A stretch of DNA of 33,839 bases from an uncultured Prevotella sp. (GCA_900318395.1 ONKL01000032.1:1-33839); one strand, 5' to 3'; shown: positions 22,548 through 31,578, counted from the stretch's first letter. Numbers and translations are program-made. The notes: a model not told the origin generated them from the letters alone.

Positions 22548-24192
22548 GGGCAATCTTCTTGCCTGCCTCTTCGGCAACAGGTTTCTGGGGGAAAGCCTCA
22601 CCAGCCTTAAACAAGCGAAGTGTCTCCTTAATCGAAGGATCGTCCTGATTCAGATATTCCGTCCAGGACTGCTCGTTGTGGATATTATAGATAATACGAC
22701 TGATGACAAAACGCTCCAAAAGCTTATGCGACTTCTGAATCATCAGATTGCGACGCTTTAAGCCGTTCTTATCGGCAAAGTTCGCAAACTTTTCGACGAT
22801 ATTCTGACTCTTCAGATAACGCTCCATATCCTTGACTTCCTTCAGCTCGCTCAGGCGCTGACGGTTCTCATCAGTATAGTTATAGGCAAACTGCAGAATA
22901 AGTCCGCTCATTGTTGCCTCCTTATAATATGAAGTCATACCCAGTGTATCCTCAGGGATAAAGATATCAGGAGTGATACCACCGCCACCATAGACCACTC
23001 GACCATTAGCAGTATGATATTGCGGTCCAGTGTGTTTGATACTGTCGACAGAGAAGAACTCCCCATGCTGATAACGGCTCAGCCAATCATCGTCATAATG
23101 CTTACCATCGGTATAGGGTTTCTGGATGCAACGGCCTGAAGGGGTGTAATAACGGGCAATAGTCAGACGGATCATAGAGTGATCGCTGAACTCCATCGGT
23201 TTCTGAACGAGTCCCTTTCCGAAAGATCGACGCCCTATAATCGTGCCTCGGTCATTATCCTGGATAGAACCTGCCAAAATCTCGGAAGCAGAAGCAGAAC
23301 CCTCGTCGACGAGTACAACCAATGGGATGTTCTGATAAGAACCACGCCCATCGGCGCGATATTCCTGTCGCGGGAAGCTGCGCCCCTCAGTGTAGACAAT
23401 CAGCTGCCCCTTGGAAAGGAACTCATTGGCAATCTGTACAGCAGACTCCAGATAGCCGCCAGTGTTACCACGCAGGTCGATGACCAGATTAGAGAAGCTC
23501 TGCTGTGCCAACTTGGCAAGGGCTATAAGAAGCTCAGGATAAGTATTCTCACCAAAGTTCTTCATTTTGATATAGCCTGTCTCGTCGTCAATCATGTAGC
23601 AGGCTGTGACGCTCTTCGTAGGAATCTCACCTCGGGTGATGGTGATATGGCGCACCTTCTTCTCACCATAGCGGATGAGACCAATCTTGACCTTCGTGTC
23701 CTTAGGACCCTTCAGTCGGTGCATCGCTTCCTCGTTAGTACAAATCTTCCCGACGAAGGAGGAATCGTCGACCTCGACAATCTTATCGCCAGCCATCATA
23801 CCGGCACGTTCTGCAGGACCATTGCCGATGACATTCTGTACACGGATGGTATCCTGACGGATGACAAACTCGATACCGATGCCGAAGAAGGAACCGCGCA
23901 AATCATCGTTGGCAATCTCTCCTTCACGCGCTGTGATATAGACCGAGTGGGGATCGAGCTCTGCCAGAATCTGGGGCATAGCCTTTTCCACGAGATCGTT
24001 AATATTGACCGTATCGACATACTGATCATCAATGATATGAAGCAGATTGTTCAGCTTATTACCACTCGAATTGATGATGTTAAGTCGATTGCCAGAGAAA
24101 TGGTTGGCATAAAAAGTACCCACAAGGATGCCGATGACCACACATACGGCCATCCACAACGGGGTAAAACGGTTTGTTTTGTTTTTACTCAT
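22540..24192 (-). CDS. S41-family C-terminal processing protease
   Basis: 550 aa. One N-terminal membrane helix (~11-30) anchors it. A PDZ domain follows (~90-180, GIGIEFVIRQDTIRVQNVIG then PAERAGMMAGDKIVEVD). The S41 domain has LVIDLRGNTGGYLESAV, the catalytic Ser in VDEGSASASEILAGS and the Lys in SFGKGLVQ. A C-terminal region of unknown role follows. Such CtpA/Prc proteases act in the periplasm on protein C-termini. It overlaps the deaminase gene upstream by 8 bases. Confidence 0.94.
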   Translation of the reverse strand: MSKNKTNRFTPLWMAVCVVIGILVGTFYANHFSGNRLNIINSSGNKLNNLLHIIDDQYVDTVNINDLVEKAMPQILAELDPHSVYITAREGEIANDDLRGSFFGIGIEFVIRQDTIRVQNVIGNGPAERAGMMAGDKIVEVDDSSFVGKICTNEEAMHRLKGPKDTKVKIGLIRYGEKKVRHITITRGEIPTKSVTACYMIDDETGYIKMKNFGENTYPELLIALAKLAQQSFSNLVIDLRGNTGGYLESAVQIANEFLSKGQLIVYTEGRSFPRQEYRADGRGSYQNIPLVVLVDEGSASASEILAGSIQDNDRGTIIGRRSFGKGLVQKPMEFSDHSMIRLTIARYYTPSGRCIQKPYTDGKHYDDDWLSRYQHGEFFSVDSIKHTGPQYHTANGRVVYGGGGITPDIFIPEDTLGMTSYYKEATMSGLILQFAYNYTDENRQRLSELKEVKDMERYLKSQNIVEKFANFADKNGLKRRNLMIQKSHKLLERFVISRIIYNIHNEQSWTEYLNQDDPSIKETLRLFKAGEAFPQKPVAEEAGKKIAHA

Positions 24193-24622
24193 GATCTTGA
24201 TCTTCTAATCCTATATAGATAACCTCAATTCCTGCACGTTCCAGAAGTTCGACACCATCAGTCAGGCGATATTTCTCCCCATAGACCACACGCTTGATAC
24301 CTGCCTGGATAATCAGTTTGGCACACTCGATACAAGGGGAAGCGGTGATGTAGATGGTAGCACCGTCGCTGTTATTATTGCTACGCGCCAGTTTGGTAAT
24401 GGCATTAGCTTCAGCATGGAGCACATAGGGCTTAGTAACGTTATTATCATCCTCACAGACATTCTCGAAGCCGCTGGGCGTACCGTTATACCCATCGCTG
24501 ATAATCATCTTGTCTTTTACCACAAGCGCTCCCACCTGACGGCGCTGACAGTAGGAGTTCTCTGCCCAGATGCGCGCCATTCTCAGATAGCGTTCATCTA
24601 ATTTTTGCTGTTTTGATTCCAT
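24185..24622 (-). CDS. dCMP/cytidine deaminase family protein (ComEB-like)
   Basis: 145 aa. Zinc-binding motifs: HAEANAI with the catalytic Glu, and PCIECAKLI. The stretch NGTPSGFENVCED and WAENSYCQRRQVGALVV match deoxycytidylate deaminases, which make dUMP for thymidylate synthesis. The ATG at 24622 follows GAAGAGAA and overlaps the end of the M3 peptidase gene by 29 bases; the family's KLDERYLRMA N-terminus supports this start over a later Met. Translational coupling on both sides is likely. Confidence 0.92.
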   Translation of the reverse strand: MESKQQKLDERYLRMARIWAENSYCQRRQVGALVVKDKMIISDGYNGTPSGFENVCEDDNNVTKPYVLHAEANAITKLARSNNNSDGATIYITASPCIECAKLIIQAGIKRVVYGEKYRLTDGVELLERAGIEVIYIGLEDQDHE

Positions 24623-26705
24623 TTCTCTTCAATAATGCGTCAATAGTGGGTTCACCACCTTTAAACCTTTTGTATAATACCATCGGATTCTCCGTACCTC
24701 CCTTAGAGAGTATATTCTCGCGGAAGCTGCGAGCCGTCTTCCTATCGAAGATTCCATGCTTCTTAAACACGCTGAAAGCATCGGCATCGAGCACCTCTGC
24801 CCACTTATAGCTGTAATAGCCTGCAGCATAGCCGCCAGCCATGATGTGAGAGAACTGCACCGTCATACAAGTATCGGGCAACTGCGGGAGGACCATCGCC
24901 TTCTCCCAAGCCTTCTTCTCGAAGGAAATGATATCGTCGGTAAATGCCTCCTTTTTCGTGTAGTAGGCCATATCCAGCAGTCCGAAGCTGACCTGCCTCA
25001 TACAAGCATAGGCCACGTTGAAGTTTCGGCTCTTCACGATGCGCTCTATCAGCTCATCAGGCAATGGTTCACCCGTCTGATAATGGAAGGCGAAGGTACG
25101 CAGGAAGTCCTTCTCGATGGAAAAGTTCTCCATGAACTGCGAAGGTAACTCTACGAAATCCCACCATACATTTGTACCACTCAGGCTCTCGAAGCGGGTA
25201 TTGGCAAACATGCCATGAAGCGAGTGACCGAACTCATGGAGGAAAGTCTCCACCTCACCCAGCGTCAGCAAGGCCGGCTTCTCTTCTGTCGGTTTCGTGA
25301 GGTTCATCACCACACTCACATGGGGGCGCACATTCTTCATGTTCTCTGGTCCGAAAGGTTTCTTCAGATCCTTACGTTCCATCCACTGGCCTTGATACTC
25401 AGTCATCCAAGCCCCACCCTGCTTGCCCTTGCGCGGATGGAAATCGGCATAGAATACTGCGAGATAAGAACCATCTTCATCGAACACCTCGTAGGCTTTT
25501 ACATCAGGATGATAGACAGGGATGTCCTTATTCTCTTTAAAGGTGATGCCATAGAGACGATTGGCCAGTCCGAAGACACCCTCTATCACCTTTGAGAGCT
25601 CGAAATAAGGCCGTAACATCTCAGCATCGATATTGAATTTCTCGAGCTGCAGCTTATGAGAATAATAGCTGAAGTCCCAAGGTTCGAGTCTAAAGTCTCT
25701 ACCCTCGAGTTTCTTCGCCATCTTCTCAATGGCTGCCACCTCTTTCTTAGCTGTGGGCTTATAGGCTACGATCAAGTCGTTAAGCAGTTTATAAACATTA
25801 CGCACATTGCCTGCCATGCGATGCTTCAACACATAGTCGGCATAGGTCTTATGTCCAAGAAGCTGAGCCAGTTCGCGGCGCAGGTTTATAAGCCGTTTAC
25901 AAATCTCGATATTATTCTCCGTATTGTCGTGGATACACTCCGTATTCTTCGCCATATACATCTGACGACGGAGTTCACGCTGGGTGCTGTATGTCATAAA
26001 GGGAGAATACGAGGGAAAGTCGAGCGTGAATATCCAGCCATCCTTCTCCTGTTCCTTCGCTGCAAGAGCAGCAGCCTCACGAGCTGTTTCTGGCAGACCG
26101 TCAAGCTGGGTTTCATCCGTAATATGCAGAGTGAAAGCCTTATTCTCCTTCAACAGGTTCTGCGAAAACTGCAAGCCAAGCATCGATGCCTCTTCCGTCA
26201 ATTGTCGAAGCCGTTCCTTGCCAGCGGCATCGAGCAGAGCTCCGCTGCGTACGAAGCCATCATAACAGTTGTCGAGCAACATCTTCTCCTCAGGTGTCAG
26301 CTTACGATGATGACGATGTACATACTTAATACGTTCGAATAATTTCTCATTGAGGCGTATATCGTTGGCGTGTTTCGTCAGGATCGGGCTCATCTTCTGT
26401 GCCAGCGCATCCATCTCGTCGTTTGTCTCTGCAGAAAGCAGATTAAAGAATACTGTAGACACACGCGACAGCAGATCATAATAATTCTCACCGTCCTTCT
26501 CATCGTCTACATTGATGATGGTGTTGTCGAAGGTAGGCTTTTCCGGATTATTAATGATCTTCTCTATCTGCTCATCATCACGACGTATACCCTCAAGCAT
26601 AGCCTCCTCAAAATCCTCCAGACGGATTCTATCGAAAGGTGCCGTATCATGAGGCGTCTGATATGGCTGGAAGAATGGATTGATTCTCTCTTTATTCTCA
26701 CTCAT
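24594..26705 (-). CDS. M3-family metallopeptidase (peptidyl-dipeptidase Dcp-like)
   Basis: 703 aa. The zinc site HEFGHSLHGMF lies near residue 490, with a downstream Glu region SGTNVWWDFVELPSQFMEN. N-terminal NPFFQPYQTPHDTAPFDRI and the C-terminal GGYAAGYYSYKWAEVLDADAF (quoted in part: AGGYAAGYYSYKW) are typical of Dcp/oligopeptidase A. No signal peptide is clear, so a cytoplasmic site is likely. It degrades short peptides. It is 26 bases downstream of the Crp/Fnr gene and part of the long operon. Confidence 0.94.
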   Translation of the reverse strand: MSENKERINPFFQPYQTPHDTAPFDRIRLEDFEEAMLEGIRRDDEQIEKIINNPEKPTFDNTIINVDDEKDGENYYDLLSRVSTVFFNLLSAETNDEMDALAQKMSPILTKHANDIRLNEKLFERIKYVHRHHRKLTPEEKMLLDNCYDGFVRSGALLDAAGKERLRQLTEEASMLGLQFSQNLLKENKAFTLHITDETQLDGLPETAREAAALAAKEQEKDGWIFTLDFPSYSPFMTYSTQRELRRQMYMAKNTECIHDNTENNIEICKRLINLRRELAQLLGHKTYADYVLKHRMAGNVRNVYKLLNDLIVAYKPTAKKEVAAIEKMAKKLEGRDFRLEPWDFSYYSHKLQLEKFNIDAEMLRPYFELSKVIEGVFGLANRLYGITFKENKDIPVYHPDVKAYEVFDEDGSYLAVFYADFHPRKGKQGGAWMTEYQGQWMERKDLKKPFGPENMKNVRPHVSVVMNLTKPTEEKPALLTLGEVETFLHEFGHSLHGMFANTRFESLSGTNVWWDFVELPSQFMENFSIEKDFLRTFAFHYQTGEPLPDELIERIVKSRNFNVAYACMRQVSFGLLDMAYYTKKEAFTDDIISFEKKAWEKAMVLPQLPDTCMTVQFSHIMAGGYAAGYYSYKWAEVLDADAFSVFKKHGIFDRKTARSFRENILSKGGTENPMVLYKRFKGGEPTIDALLKRNGIKTAKIR

Positions 26706-26731
26706 TGTCTTTATGTGATATTATATATTAT

Positions 26732-27403
26732 TCAAAACATCAAGCGCTCCAGTTGGTGGATAACCACCCTACCACGATGCAGTTCTATCAGGCCATCACG
26801 TTGCATCTGGTTCAGAGCCTTCGAAACGTTCAGGCGACTATCATTCAACTCTTCTGCCAATCGTTCCATCAGGATATTGAACACCTTAGATCCTGCAGGA
26901 TAGACACAACGCTGGATAAAGAAACGACAAATGCGCTCGTGCAGTGAAGCAGGAACTCGTCGCCATAGTTGCAGAAGCTGTTTCTGAGTCTGTGTCGCTA
27001 CTAGGTTCATCAGATTCAGACGAAATACGAGGAAATCCTCCGACAATCTCACGACCTCTTCCTTATCTAAAAGCAGGAAATTCACGTCGGTAGTTGTCGT
27101 GAAGTCGTGCGTGTAACACTGATAATAGCCGAATGCTGACTCCAACTGCAGAAGGAACGGAGCAGAGACGGTCTCTTCCACCGAGTAGCCGTTGTCATCT
27201 GCGTACGATTGAATCTTCACCGAACCGTTGATGAGAAAAAACATCTGCTGACAAGCACTACCATTTTTAATCACCAGTTTACCTGCGGGCATCTTAGTGA
27301 AGCCGAAGCGGGTATGCCCTGCCACGATCTCCAGATCATCGCGACTCATTCCCTGAAACAACGGGAACTGCAGCAACTGGTCATATATCTGGAGTGTCGG
27401 CAT
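26732..27403 (-). CDS. Crp/Fnr-family transcriptional regulator
   Basis: 223 aa. A cyclic-nucleotide-binding-like domain (LFQGMSRDDLEIVAGH, GKLVIKNGSACQQMFFLINGSVKI quoted in part) precedes a C-terminal winged helix with RLAEELNDSRLNVSKALNQM as recognition region. No Fe-S cysteine cluster is visible, and the cAMP-contact pattern is not conserved, so the effector is unknown. It lies between apbE (1-base gap) and the M3 peptidase gene; it may regulate this operon, but no operator was found. Confidence 0.92.
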   Translation of the reverse strand: MPTLQIYDQLLQFPLFQGMSRDDLEIVAGHTRFGFTKMPAGKLVIKNGSACQQMFFLINGSVKIQSYADDNGYSVEETVSAPFLLQLESAFGYYQCYTHDFTTTTDVNFLLLDKEEVVRLSEDFLVFRLNLMNLVATQTQKQLLQLWRRVPASLHERICRFFIQRCVYPAGSKVFNILMERLAEELNDSRLNVSKALNQMQRDGLIELHRGRVVIHQLERLMF

Positions 27404-27404
27404 T

Positions 27405-28430
27405 CTATTCTACGATTTTATTTCGGAGTGAAGGCGAATACCAAACGGCGTTCTCTCCGTTTTGGTCACTATAGATGATATAGGCCATTAGCTCAGGGCG
27501 ACGTTCCATCACTTTCTGGGCCTTTTCAAGTCCCATCACCATGAAAGATGTAGCATAGGCATCTGCCTCTGCACAACTCTTGGCGATGACTGTGGCAGAA
27601 AGAATATTATGCTGCACAGGGAAGCCCGTCTTAGGATCGATCGTGTGGGCATATTTCTTACCACCTTTATAATAGAAGTTGCGATAGTTGCCACTGGTGG
27701 CCATAGCCATATCTGTCACATTCAGAACAGTCTGCAGCTCATGGCTCGTACTTAACGAATCGTCGGAAGGTTTCGTCACTCCGACCTTCCAAGGCAAGCG
27801 ATCGGGATTCAGACCACTTGTTACTATTTCGCCACCAATCTCTACCATAAAATTCTTAACCCCTCGACTGCGCAGGTACTTAGCAATCACATCACAACCA
27901 TAGCCTTTGGCTATAGCCGAGCAATCAAGCATAATACGCGGATCCTTTTTCTTGATATGACCATTCTCTAGCGATACTTTCTGATAGCCTACTATCTGTC
28001 GAAGGCTGTCTACCTGATAAGATGATGGCAGCGCGCTATTCTTGAAACCAAACCCCCAGGCATTCACCAAAGGAGCCACCGTGATGTCGAAGGCGCCATC
28101 TGTTTCCTCAGATATTTGCAATGCCAAATTGTAGACATCCAGAAACATCGAATCAAGCTGTACCGCCTTATTCTGATTAACAGCAGTGATAACCGATTTA
28201 TCGTTAAATGGCGACAAAGATTGATCTACCTTTAAGAGCTCTGCCTTAATGCCTGCTGCCATATTGGAATCACACTGATAGGTAATATGATAGGTGGTAC
28301 CGAAGATGAAATCTGCATTCTTCTGATAAGGAACAGCCTGCTGCTGACGGATAATCAAAACCGTCCCTACAATTAGCAGCACTAAGAATGGTAGCTGCCA
28401 CATCAGTCGTTTTTTCTGTTTCTCGTCCAT
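27405..28430 (-). CDS. apbE: FAD:protein FMN transferase
   Basis: 341 aa. An N-terminal membrane helix (~11-27) anchors it on the periplasmic side; no lipobox Cys is present. Motifs: FGTTYHITY, ITAVNQNKA, AFDITVAPLVNAWGFG, DCSAIAKGYGCD (flavin/metal site), MVEIGGEI, and HTIDPKTGFPV with the metal-binding residues. ApbE attaches FMN to Thr in partners such as NqrB/NqrC or RnfG, which are not in this window. It follows DUF6048 by 26 bases. Confidence 0.95.
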   Translation of the reverse strand: MDEKQKKRLMWQLPFLVLLIVGTVLIIRQQQAVPYQKNADFIFGTTYHITYQCDSNMAAGIKAELLKVDQSLSPFNDKSVITAVNQNKAVQLDSMFLDVYNLALQISEETDGAFDITVAPLVNAWGFGFKNSALPSSYQVDSLRQIVGYQKVSLENGHIKKKDPRIMLDCSAIAKGYGCDVIAKYLRSRGVKNFMVEIGGEIVTSGLNPDRLPWKVGVTKPSDDSLSTSHELQTVLNVTDMAMATSGNYRNFYYKGGKKYAHTIDPKTGFPVQHNILSATVIAKSCAEADAYATSFMVMGLEKAQKVMERRPELMAYIIYSDQNGENAVWYSPSLRNKIVE

Positions 28431-28456
28431 GTTTTATCAAGGTTCTTTATCTGAAA

Positions 28457-29146
28457 TCAGATATCAATAATCACATTGAAAGTTCCTCCCAGACGGGTGT
28501 CACCATAAAGGCCGAAACCTGGCACATACCAAGTTCTATTAAGATTACCCTCTGAGTGGGCTATCCTTTTCTTATACCTGAAACTCCAGCCCAGATGCAA
28601 AGGGCCGAATATCTTAGCGTCAACACCTACCAAGGCCTCAATCCAATGGAAATTACACGCCAAGTCTTTGATTCCATAGCCCGTATTCCATTTCCAGACG
28701 GGATCAGGGTAATCGGGTCGAGATATATCCACCTTATAAGATGTAAAGGCATAGCGGAGTCCAATATACAATCGGTACGGTCCATGTTTCTCTTTCAACA
28801 TGTTTTTATCAATACCAATGCGGAAATAAGGAGCTGATGTGCTATAATGTATCTTTGTGACCTCATCATCATGATTAGCCCTGCCCAGACCTACCTCCAC
28901 AATGGGGAACCACTCATCATGAAGGTTCACACGCAGTGCCCCTTCATACTGTCCATTGTCAGAGAACTGCATAAGTCCGGCACCTACCAGATCAAACGAT
29001 ACTGCAAATCCACGAAATGTCGGGATGGAGTCTTTCTGGAAAGAGAAGAACTTCACCTGAGCCGAGGCAGTCACAGCAGCCATCAGCAACAGCAGACTAA
29101 AGGTCAGTCTTCGGATAGAAATTGAAATGAACCGTTTCTGGATCAT
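28457..29146 (-). CDS. DUF6048-type outer-membrane protein
   Basis: 229 aa with a signal peptide (cleavage near ASA-QV, residue 30). The rest is beta-rich with barrel-like alternation: GFAVSFDLVGAGLMQFSD, YEGALRVNLHDEW, PVWKWNTGYGIKDLACN, FRYKKRIAHSEGNLNRTWYV (quoted in part), and an end in GTFNVIIDI. This matches the DUF6048 family, seen beside DUF6452 in Bacteroidales. Its first 50 bases overlap the DUF6452 gene in another frame, an unusually long same-strand overlap. Function unknown. Confidence 0.75.
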   Translation of the reverse strand: MIQKRFISISIRRLTFSLLLLMAAVTASAQVKFFSFQKDSIPTFRGFAVSFDLVGAGLMQFSDNGQYEGALRVNLHDEWFPIVEVGLGRANHDDEVTKIHYSTSAPYFRIGIDKNMLKEKHGPYRLYIGLRYAFTSYKVDISRPDYPDPVWKWNTGYGIKDLACNFHWIEALVGVDAKIFGPLHLGWSFRYKKRIAHSEGNLNRTWYVPGFGLYGDTRLGGTFNVIIDI

Positions 29147-29603
29147 AGGTCACTGATGGGTTTTTAATCACTATAGAGTCAATATAGTTATGCGTATAAC
29201 GTACACCTGTCAGATTGTGGAAAAAGACGGAGTTGCAATCTACTGATTCAAAATTAGGATAGTCATCCTTCTTTACCCATACCGTATCCAGCACCTGAAC
29301 GCGGACAGCAAGCGTGTCAACGACCAAAGTGTTGCTAAAAGAGAAAATGAGAATATCCTCAGGATGTGAGTAACTGATAGGAAGAGCGAATTTTTTGATA
29401 CCAATACCACTATTATAGATAAGAGTATCCTTGCCTTCGGCTGTCGTTGACCAAACATTCAAAGTATCAGGCAGTTCCAACTCTACGCCTTCACTATCCA
29501 TGATGGCGTATCTGGTTTCTACGACGTTATTGACAGGACAGTCTATACTCGAACAGGCTGCCACCATCATCATCACCAACATCAGATACAGGAACTTCTT
29601 CAT
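29097..29603 (-). CDS. DUF6452-type lipoprotein
   Basis: 168 aa. The signal peptide ends in the lipobox VAAC with Cys17. The mature part is beta-rich: NNVVETRYAIMDSEGVELEL, ADTL-type strands, FALPISYSHPEDILIFSFS, and a final VHFNFYPKTDL. This fits the DUF6452 family that pairs with DUF6048. The stop lies inside the next gene (50-base overlap), and the start overlaps the GT2 stop by 4 bases. It probably sits in the outer membrane and may work with the DUF6048 barrel; this is inferred from linkage. Confidence 0.75.
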   Translation of the reverse strand: MKKFLYLMLVMMMVAACSSIDCPVNNVVETRYAIMDSEGVELELPDTLNVWSTTAEGKDTLIYNSGIGIKKFALPISYSHPEDILIFSFSNTLVVDTLAVRVQVLDTVWVKKDDYPNFESVDCNSVFFHNLTGVRYTHNYIDSIVIKNPSVTYDPETVHFNFYPKTDL

Positions 29604-30556
29604 AATGTTTCCTCTATTTGATAGTCGTTACGTCCACTAGATGAACGGCTGATAAGATCACCCAGGAATCCTGTAAGAAACAACTGTGTACCTATCATCA
29701 TCATGGTCAGTGCAATATAGAAGAAAGGCGAATCCGTAACCAGTCGCTGGGGAATATGGTTAGCCAGGCACCACAACTTATCGGCACCAATCCATAAAGC
29801 AGACACAAAACCAATAAAGAACATAATTGTACCCAAGAATCCAAAGACATGCATCGGTTTTTTGCCGAACGTAGACAAAAACCAAAGTGTCAACAAGTCA
29901 AGATAGCCATTTACAAAGCGGTTCAAGCCCATGAATTTGGAAGACCCATATTTACGTGCTTGATGCTGTACTACCTTTTCACCGATCTTATCGAAGCCTG
30001 CATTTTTAGCCAGATAGGGAATATAACGATGCATCTCGCCATATACCTCGATGTTTTTTACCACAGCCTTGCGATAGGCTTTCAAGCCACAGTTGAAATC
30101 GTGAAGGTTCTTAATGCCACTAATTTTTCTTGCCGTCGCATTAAAGAGTTTCGTGGGAATAGTTTTTGAGATGGGGTCATAGCGCTTCTGCTTATAGCCT
30201 GACACAAGGTCGTAACCATCCTCCTTGATCATCCTGTATAATTCCGGTATCTCATCGGGAGAGTCCTGAAGGTCTGCATCCATCGTAATCACCACGTCGC
30301 CTTGAGCCTGTTCGAATCCACAAAAAAGTGCCGGACTCTTGCCATAATTCCTGCGGAACTTGATGCCCTTCACCACATCAGGCTGCTTACGATTCAACTC
30401 AGAGATAATCTCCCAGGAACGATCGGTTGAACCATCGTTGATGAAAATCACCTCATAGCTATAATTGTTCTCCTTCATCACTCGCTCTATCCAAGCGTAG
30501 AGTTCAGGAATCGATTCATCCTCATTATAAAGAGGTATAACGACTGAAATATCCAT
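29600..30556 (-). CDS. Glycosyltransferase family 2 (DPM1/GtrB-like)
   Basis: 318 aa. The GT-A domain (~1-215) has VVIPLYNEDESIPEL, IFINDGSTDRSWEI, the DxD-type metal motif DADLQDSP and the acceptor-site region GLKAYRKAV. Two C-terminal membrane helices (~233-256 and 272-300) match polyprenyl-phosphate glycosyltransferases such as GtrB and ArnC. It probably moves a sugar from a nucleotide donor to a lipid carrier at the inner membrane. It is 19 bases downstream of DUF4199. Confidence 0.92.
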   Translation of the reverse strand: MDISVVIPLYNEDESIPELYAWIERVMKENNYSYEVIFINDGSTDRSWEIISELNRKQPDVVKGIKFRRNYGKSPALFCGFEQAQGDVVITMDADLQDSPDEIPELYRMIKEDGYDLVSGYKQKRYDPISKTIPTKLFNATARKISGIKNLHDFNCGLKAYRKAVVKNIEVYGEMHRYIPYLAKNAGFDKIGEKVVQHQARKYGSSKFMGLNRFVNGYLDLLTLWFLSTFGKKPMHVFGFLGTIMFFIGFVSALWIGADKLWCLANHIPQRLVTDSPFFYIALTMMMIGTQLFLTGFLGDLISRSSSGRNDYQIEETL

Positions 30557-30575
30557 TTTCTCTTTCTAAACCTTC

Positions 30576-31118
30576 TTACTCTTTTACTTTTGCCACACTA
30601 CGCTGCATGACCATGCTGATGGGAATACCCAAAATAAGCCCTAAAGAGATATTGACAGTAAGCATATTCAGGGCATAATCTATCGGACGAATTGTAGACA
30701 TCTCTCTAAGGCTCTCGTCCATCATCTCTGTCATACCATATTGCTGCAACACCTTCCGAGCCTCGTCGGATGACACCATTTTCGAGAATTGCGTCAGCAG
30801 ATAGCCATTGTCCATATAAGCGAAATAGAGATATTGCGCTAACGCGAAGAGTACGCCGCCGTAGAAGAACACGAGTACACTATAGGCATAACCTCTACGG
30901 AAGGAAATAAGGCCTTCAAGACCGAAATCACGGAACTTCCCCAAACGACTTCCCACAAAGATTGGGGTGTATATCATCAGGATAAAAGCTGCCATACCAA
31001 GCATCTCGTTTGTGATACCTATTATATATAATAAGAACGAAGACACCCATAGCAGGGCAAGTAAGGCTCCGTCTTGTCGGGCAAAAGCTTTCAGTTGTAT
31101 GTATTCTGGTGCTGTCAT
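30576..31118 (-). CDS. DUF4199 membrane protein
   Basis: 180 aa from the ATG at 31118 (MTAPEYIQLK); a TTG three codons earlier is less likely. Four hydrophobic segments lie near residues 20-36, 40-58, 77-97 and 150-170. MYT/GSRLGKFRDFGLEGLISFRRGY is the DUF4199 pattern. In many Bacteroidetes it precedes a GT2 gene, as here. Function unknown. It heads a ten-gene minus-strand operon. Confidence 0.85.
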   Translation of the reverse strand: MTAPEYIQLKAFARQDGALLALLWVSSFLLYIIGITNEMLGMAAFILMIYTPIFVGSRLGKFRDFGLEGLISFRRGYAYSVLVFFYGGVLFALAQYLYFAYMDNGYLLTQFSKMVSSDEARKVLQQYGMTEMMDESLREMSTIRPIDYALNMLTVNISLGLILGIPISMVMQRSVAKVKE

Positions 31119-31144
31119 TTTTAACAATTATCACTTTCAAGGTG

Positions 31145-31152
31145 CAAAATTA
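31145..31152 (-). promoter_or_regulatory. -7 box of the DUF4199-led operon
   Basis: TAATTTTG on the minus strand, about 27 bases before the ATG at 31118. No TTTG at the -33 distance. Confidence 0.55.
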
Positions 31153-31210
31153 CGCATTTTCTCGCATATAACGAGTGGTTTGCCTCAAAAAATAGTTAAA
31201 AAGAGCAATT

Positions 31211-31240
31211 TTCTTAATTCCTAATTCGTATTTCTTAATT
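31211..31240 (+). repeat. Heptamer array upstream of the SRP RNA promoter
   Basis: On the plus strand: CTTAATT, CCTAATT, CGTATTT, CTTAATT. It ends 8 bases before the -7 box and covers the -33 position. Confidence 0.75.
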
Positions 31241-31248
31241 AAAATGTG

Positions 31249-31256
31249 TACCTTTG
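31249..31256 (+). promoter_or_regulatory. -7 box of the SRP RNA / tRNA-Thr unit
   Basis: TACCTTTG; predicted start near 31261, about 30 bases before the folded SRP RNA. Confidence 0.65.
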
Positions 31257-31290
31257 CACCCGCTTTCGAGAAATCGGCAGCACAAAAACA

Positions 31291-31389
31291 CGGGCGAGTC
31301 CTGTACGGCCAGCTCCCTCGGAATCCCCCAGGGTGGGAACGCAGCAAGGGTACTTGGTTGTAGCGGCGCGATACAGTCAGCTCGTCCAC
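31291..31389 (+). ncRNA. ffs: Signal recognition particle RNA (4.5S type)
   Basis: It contains the conserved SRP apical loop GGAATCCCCCAGG and GGAACGCAGCAAGGGTA, which binds Ffh. The ends pair as GGGCGAG (31292-31298) with CTCGTCC (31381-31387), then CTGTA with TACAG. The ~100-base size fits the small bacterial SRP RNA. It ends 2 bases before a tRNA-Thr gene, so the two are probably made as one precursor. Exact ends are approximate. Confidence 0.9.
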
Positions 31390-31391
31390 CC

Positions 31392-31465
31392 GCCTCTTTA
31401 GCTCAGTTGGCCAGAGCACGTGATTTGTAATCTCGGGGTCGTTGGTTCGAATCCGACAAGAGGCT
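31392..31465 (+). tRNA. tRNA-Thr (anticodon TGT)
   Basis: 74 bases, full cloverleaf: acceptor GCCTCTT with AAGAGGC, D-arm GCTC...GAGC, anticodon stem CGTGA/TCTCG (one T-T mismatch) with loop TTTGTAA, T-arm GTTGG-TTCGAAT-CCGAC. Discriminator T; CCA is not encoded. Anticodon TGT at 31426-31428. Confidence 0.95.
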
Positions 31466-31469
31466 CAAG

Positions 31470-31503
31470 AAAAGGATAGGCAGTTTGTCTATCCTTTTTT
31501 TCG
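31470..31503 (+). terminator. Terminator of the SRP RNA / tRNA-Thr unit
   Basis: AAAAGGATAG pairs with CTATCCTTTT around a 9-base loop, followed by more T residues. Confidence 0.88.
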
Positions 31504-31578
31504 TTTCTCACCTCCACGCCAATTTGTAAACATTGTTAAAGTTTTGATCAAATTCATTGCTGAATGAAAAATATATCA

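Noticed and set aside
22548-22601. Longer N-terminus of the cyclo-ligase
   Set aside because: The extra 18 codons lie inside the S41 protease gene; the family starts near MLKSELRQQM.
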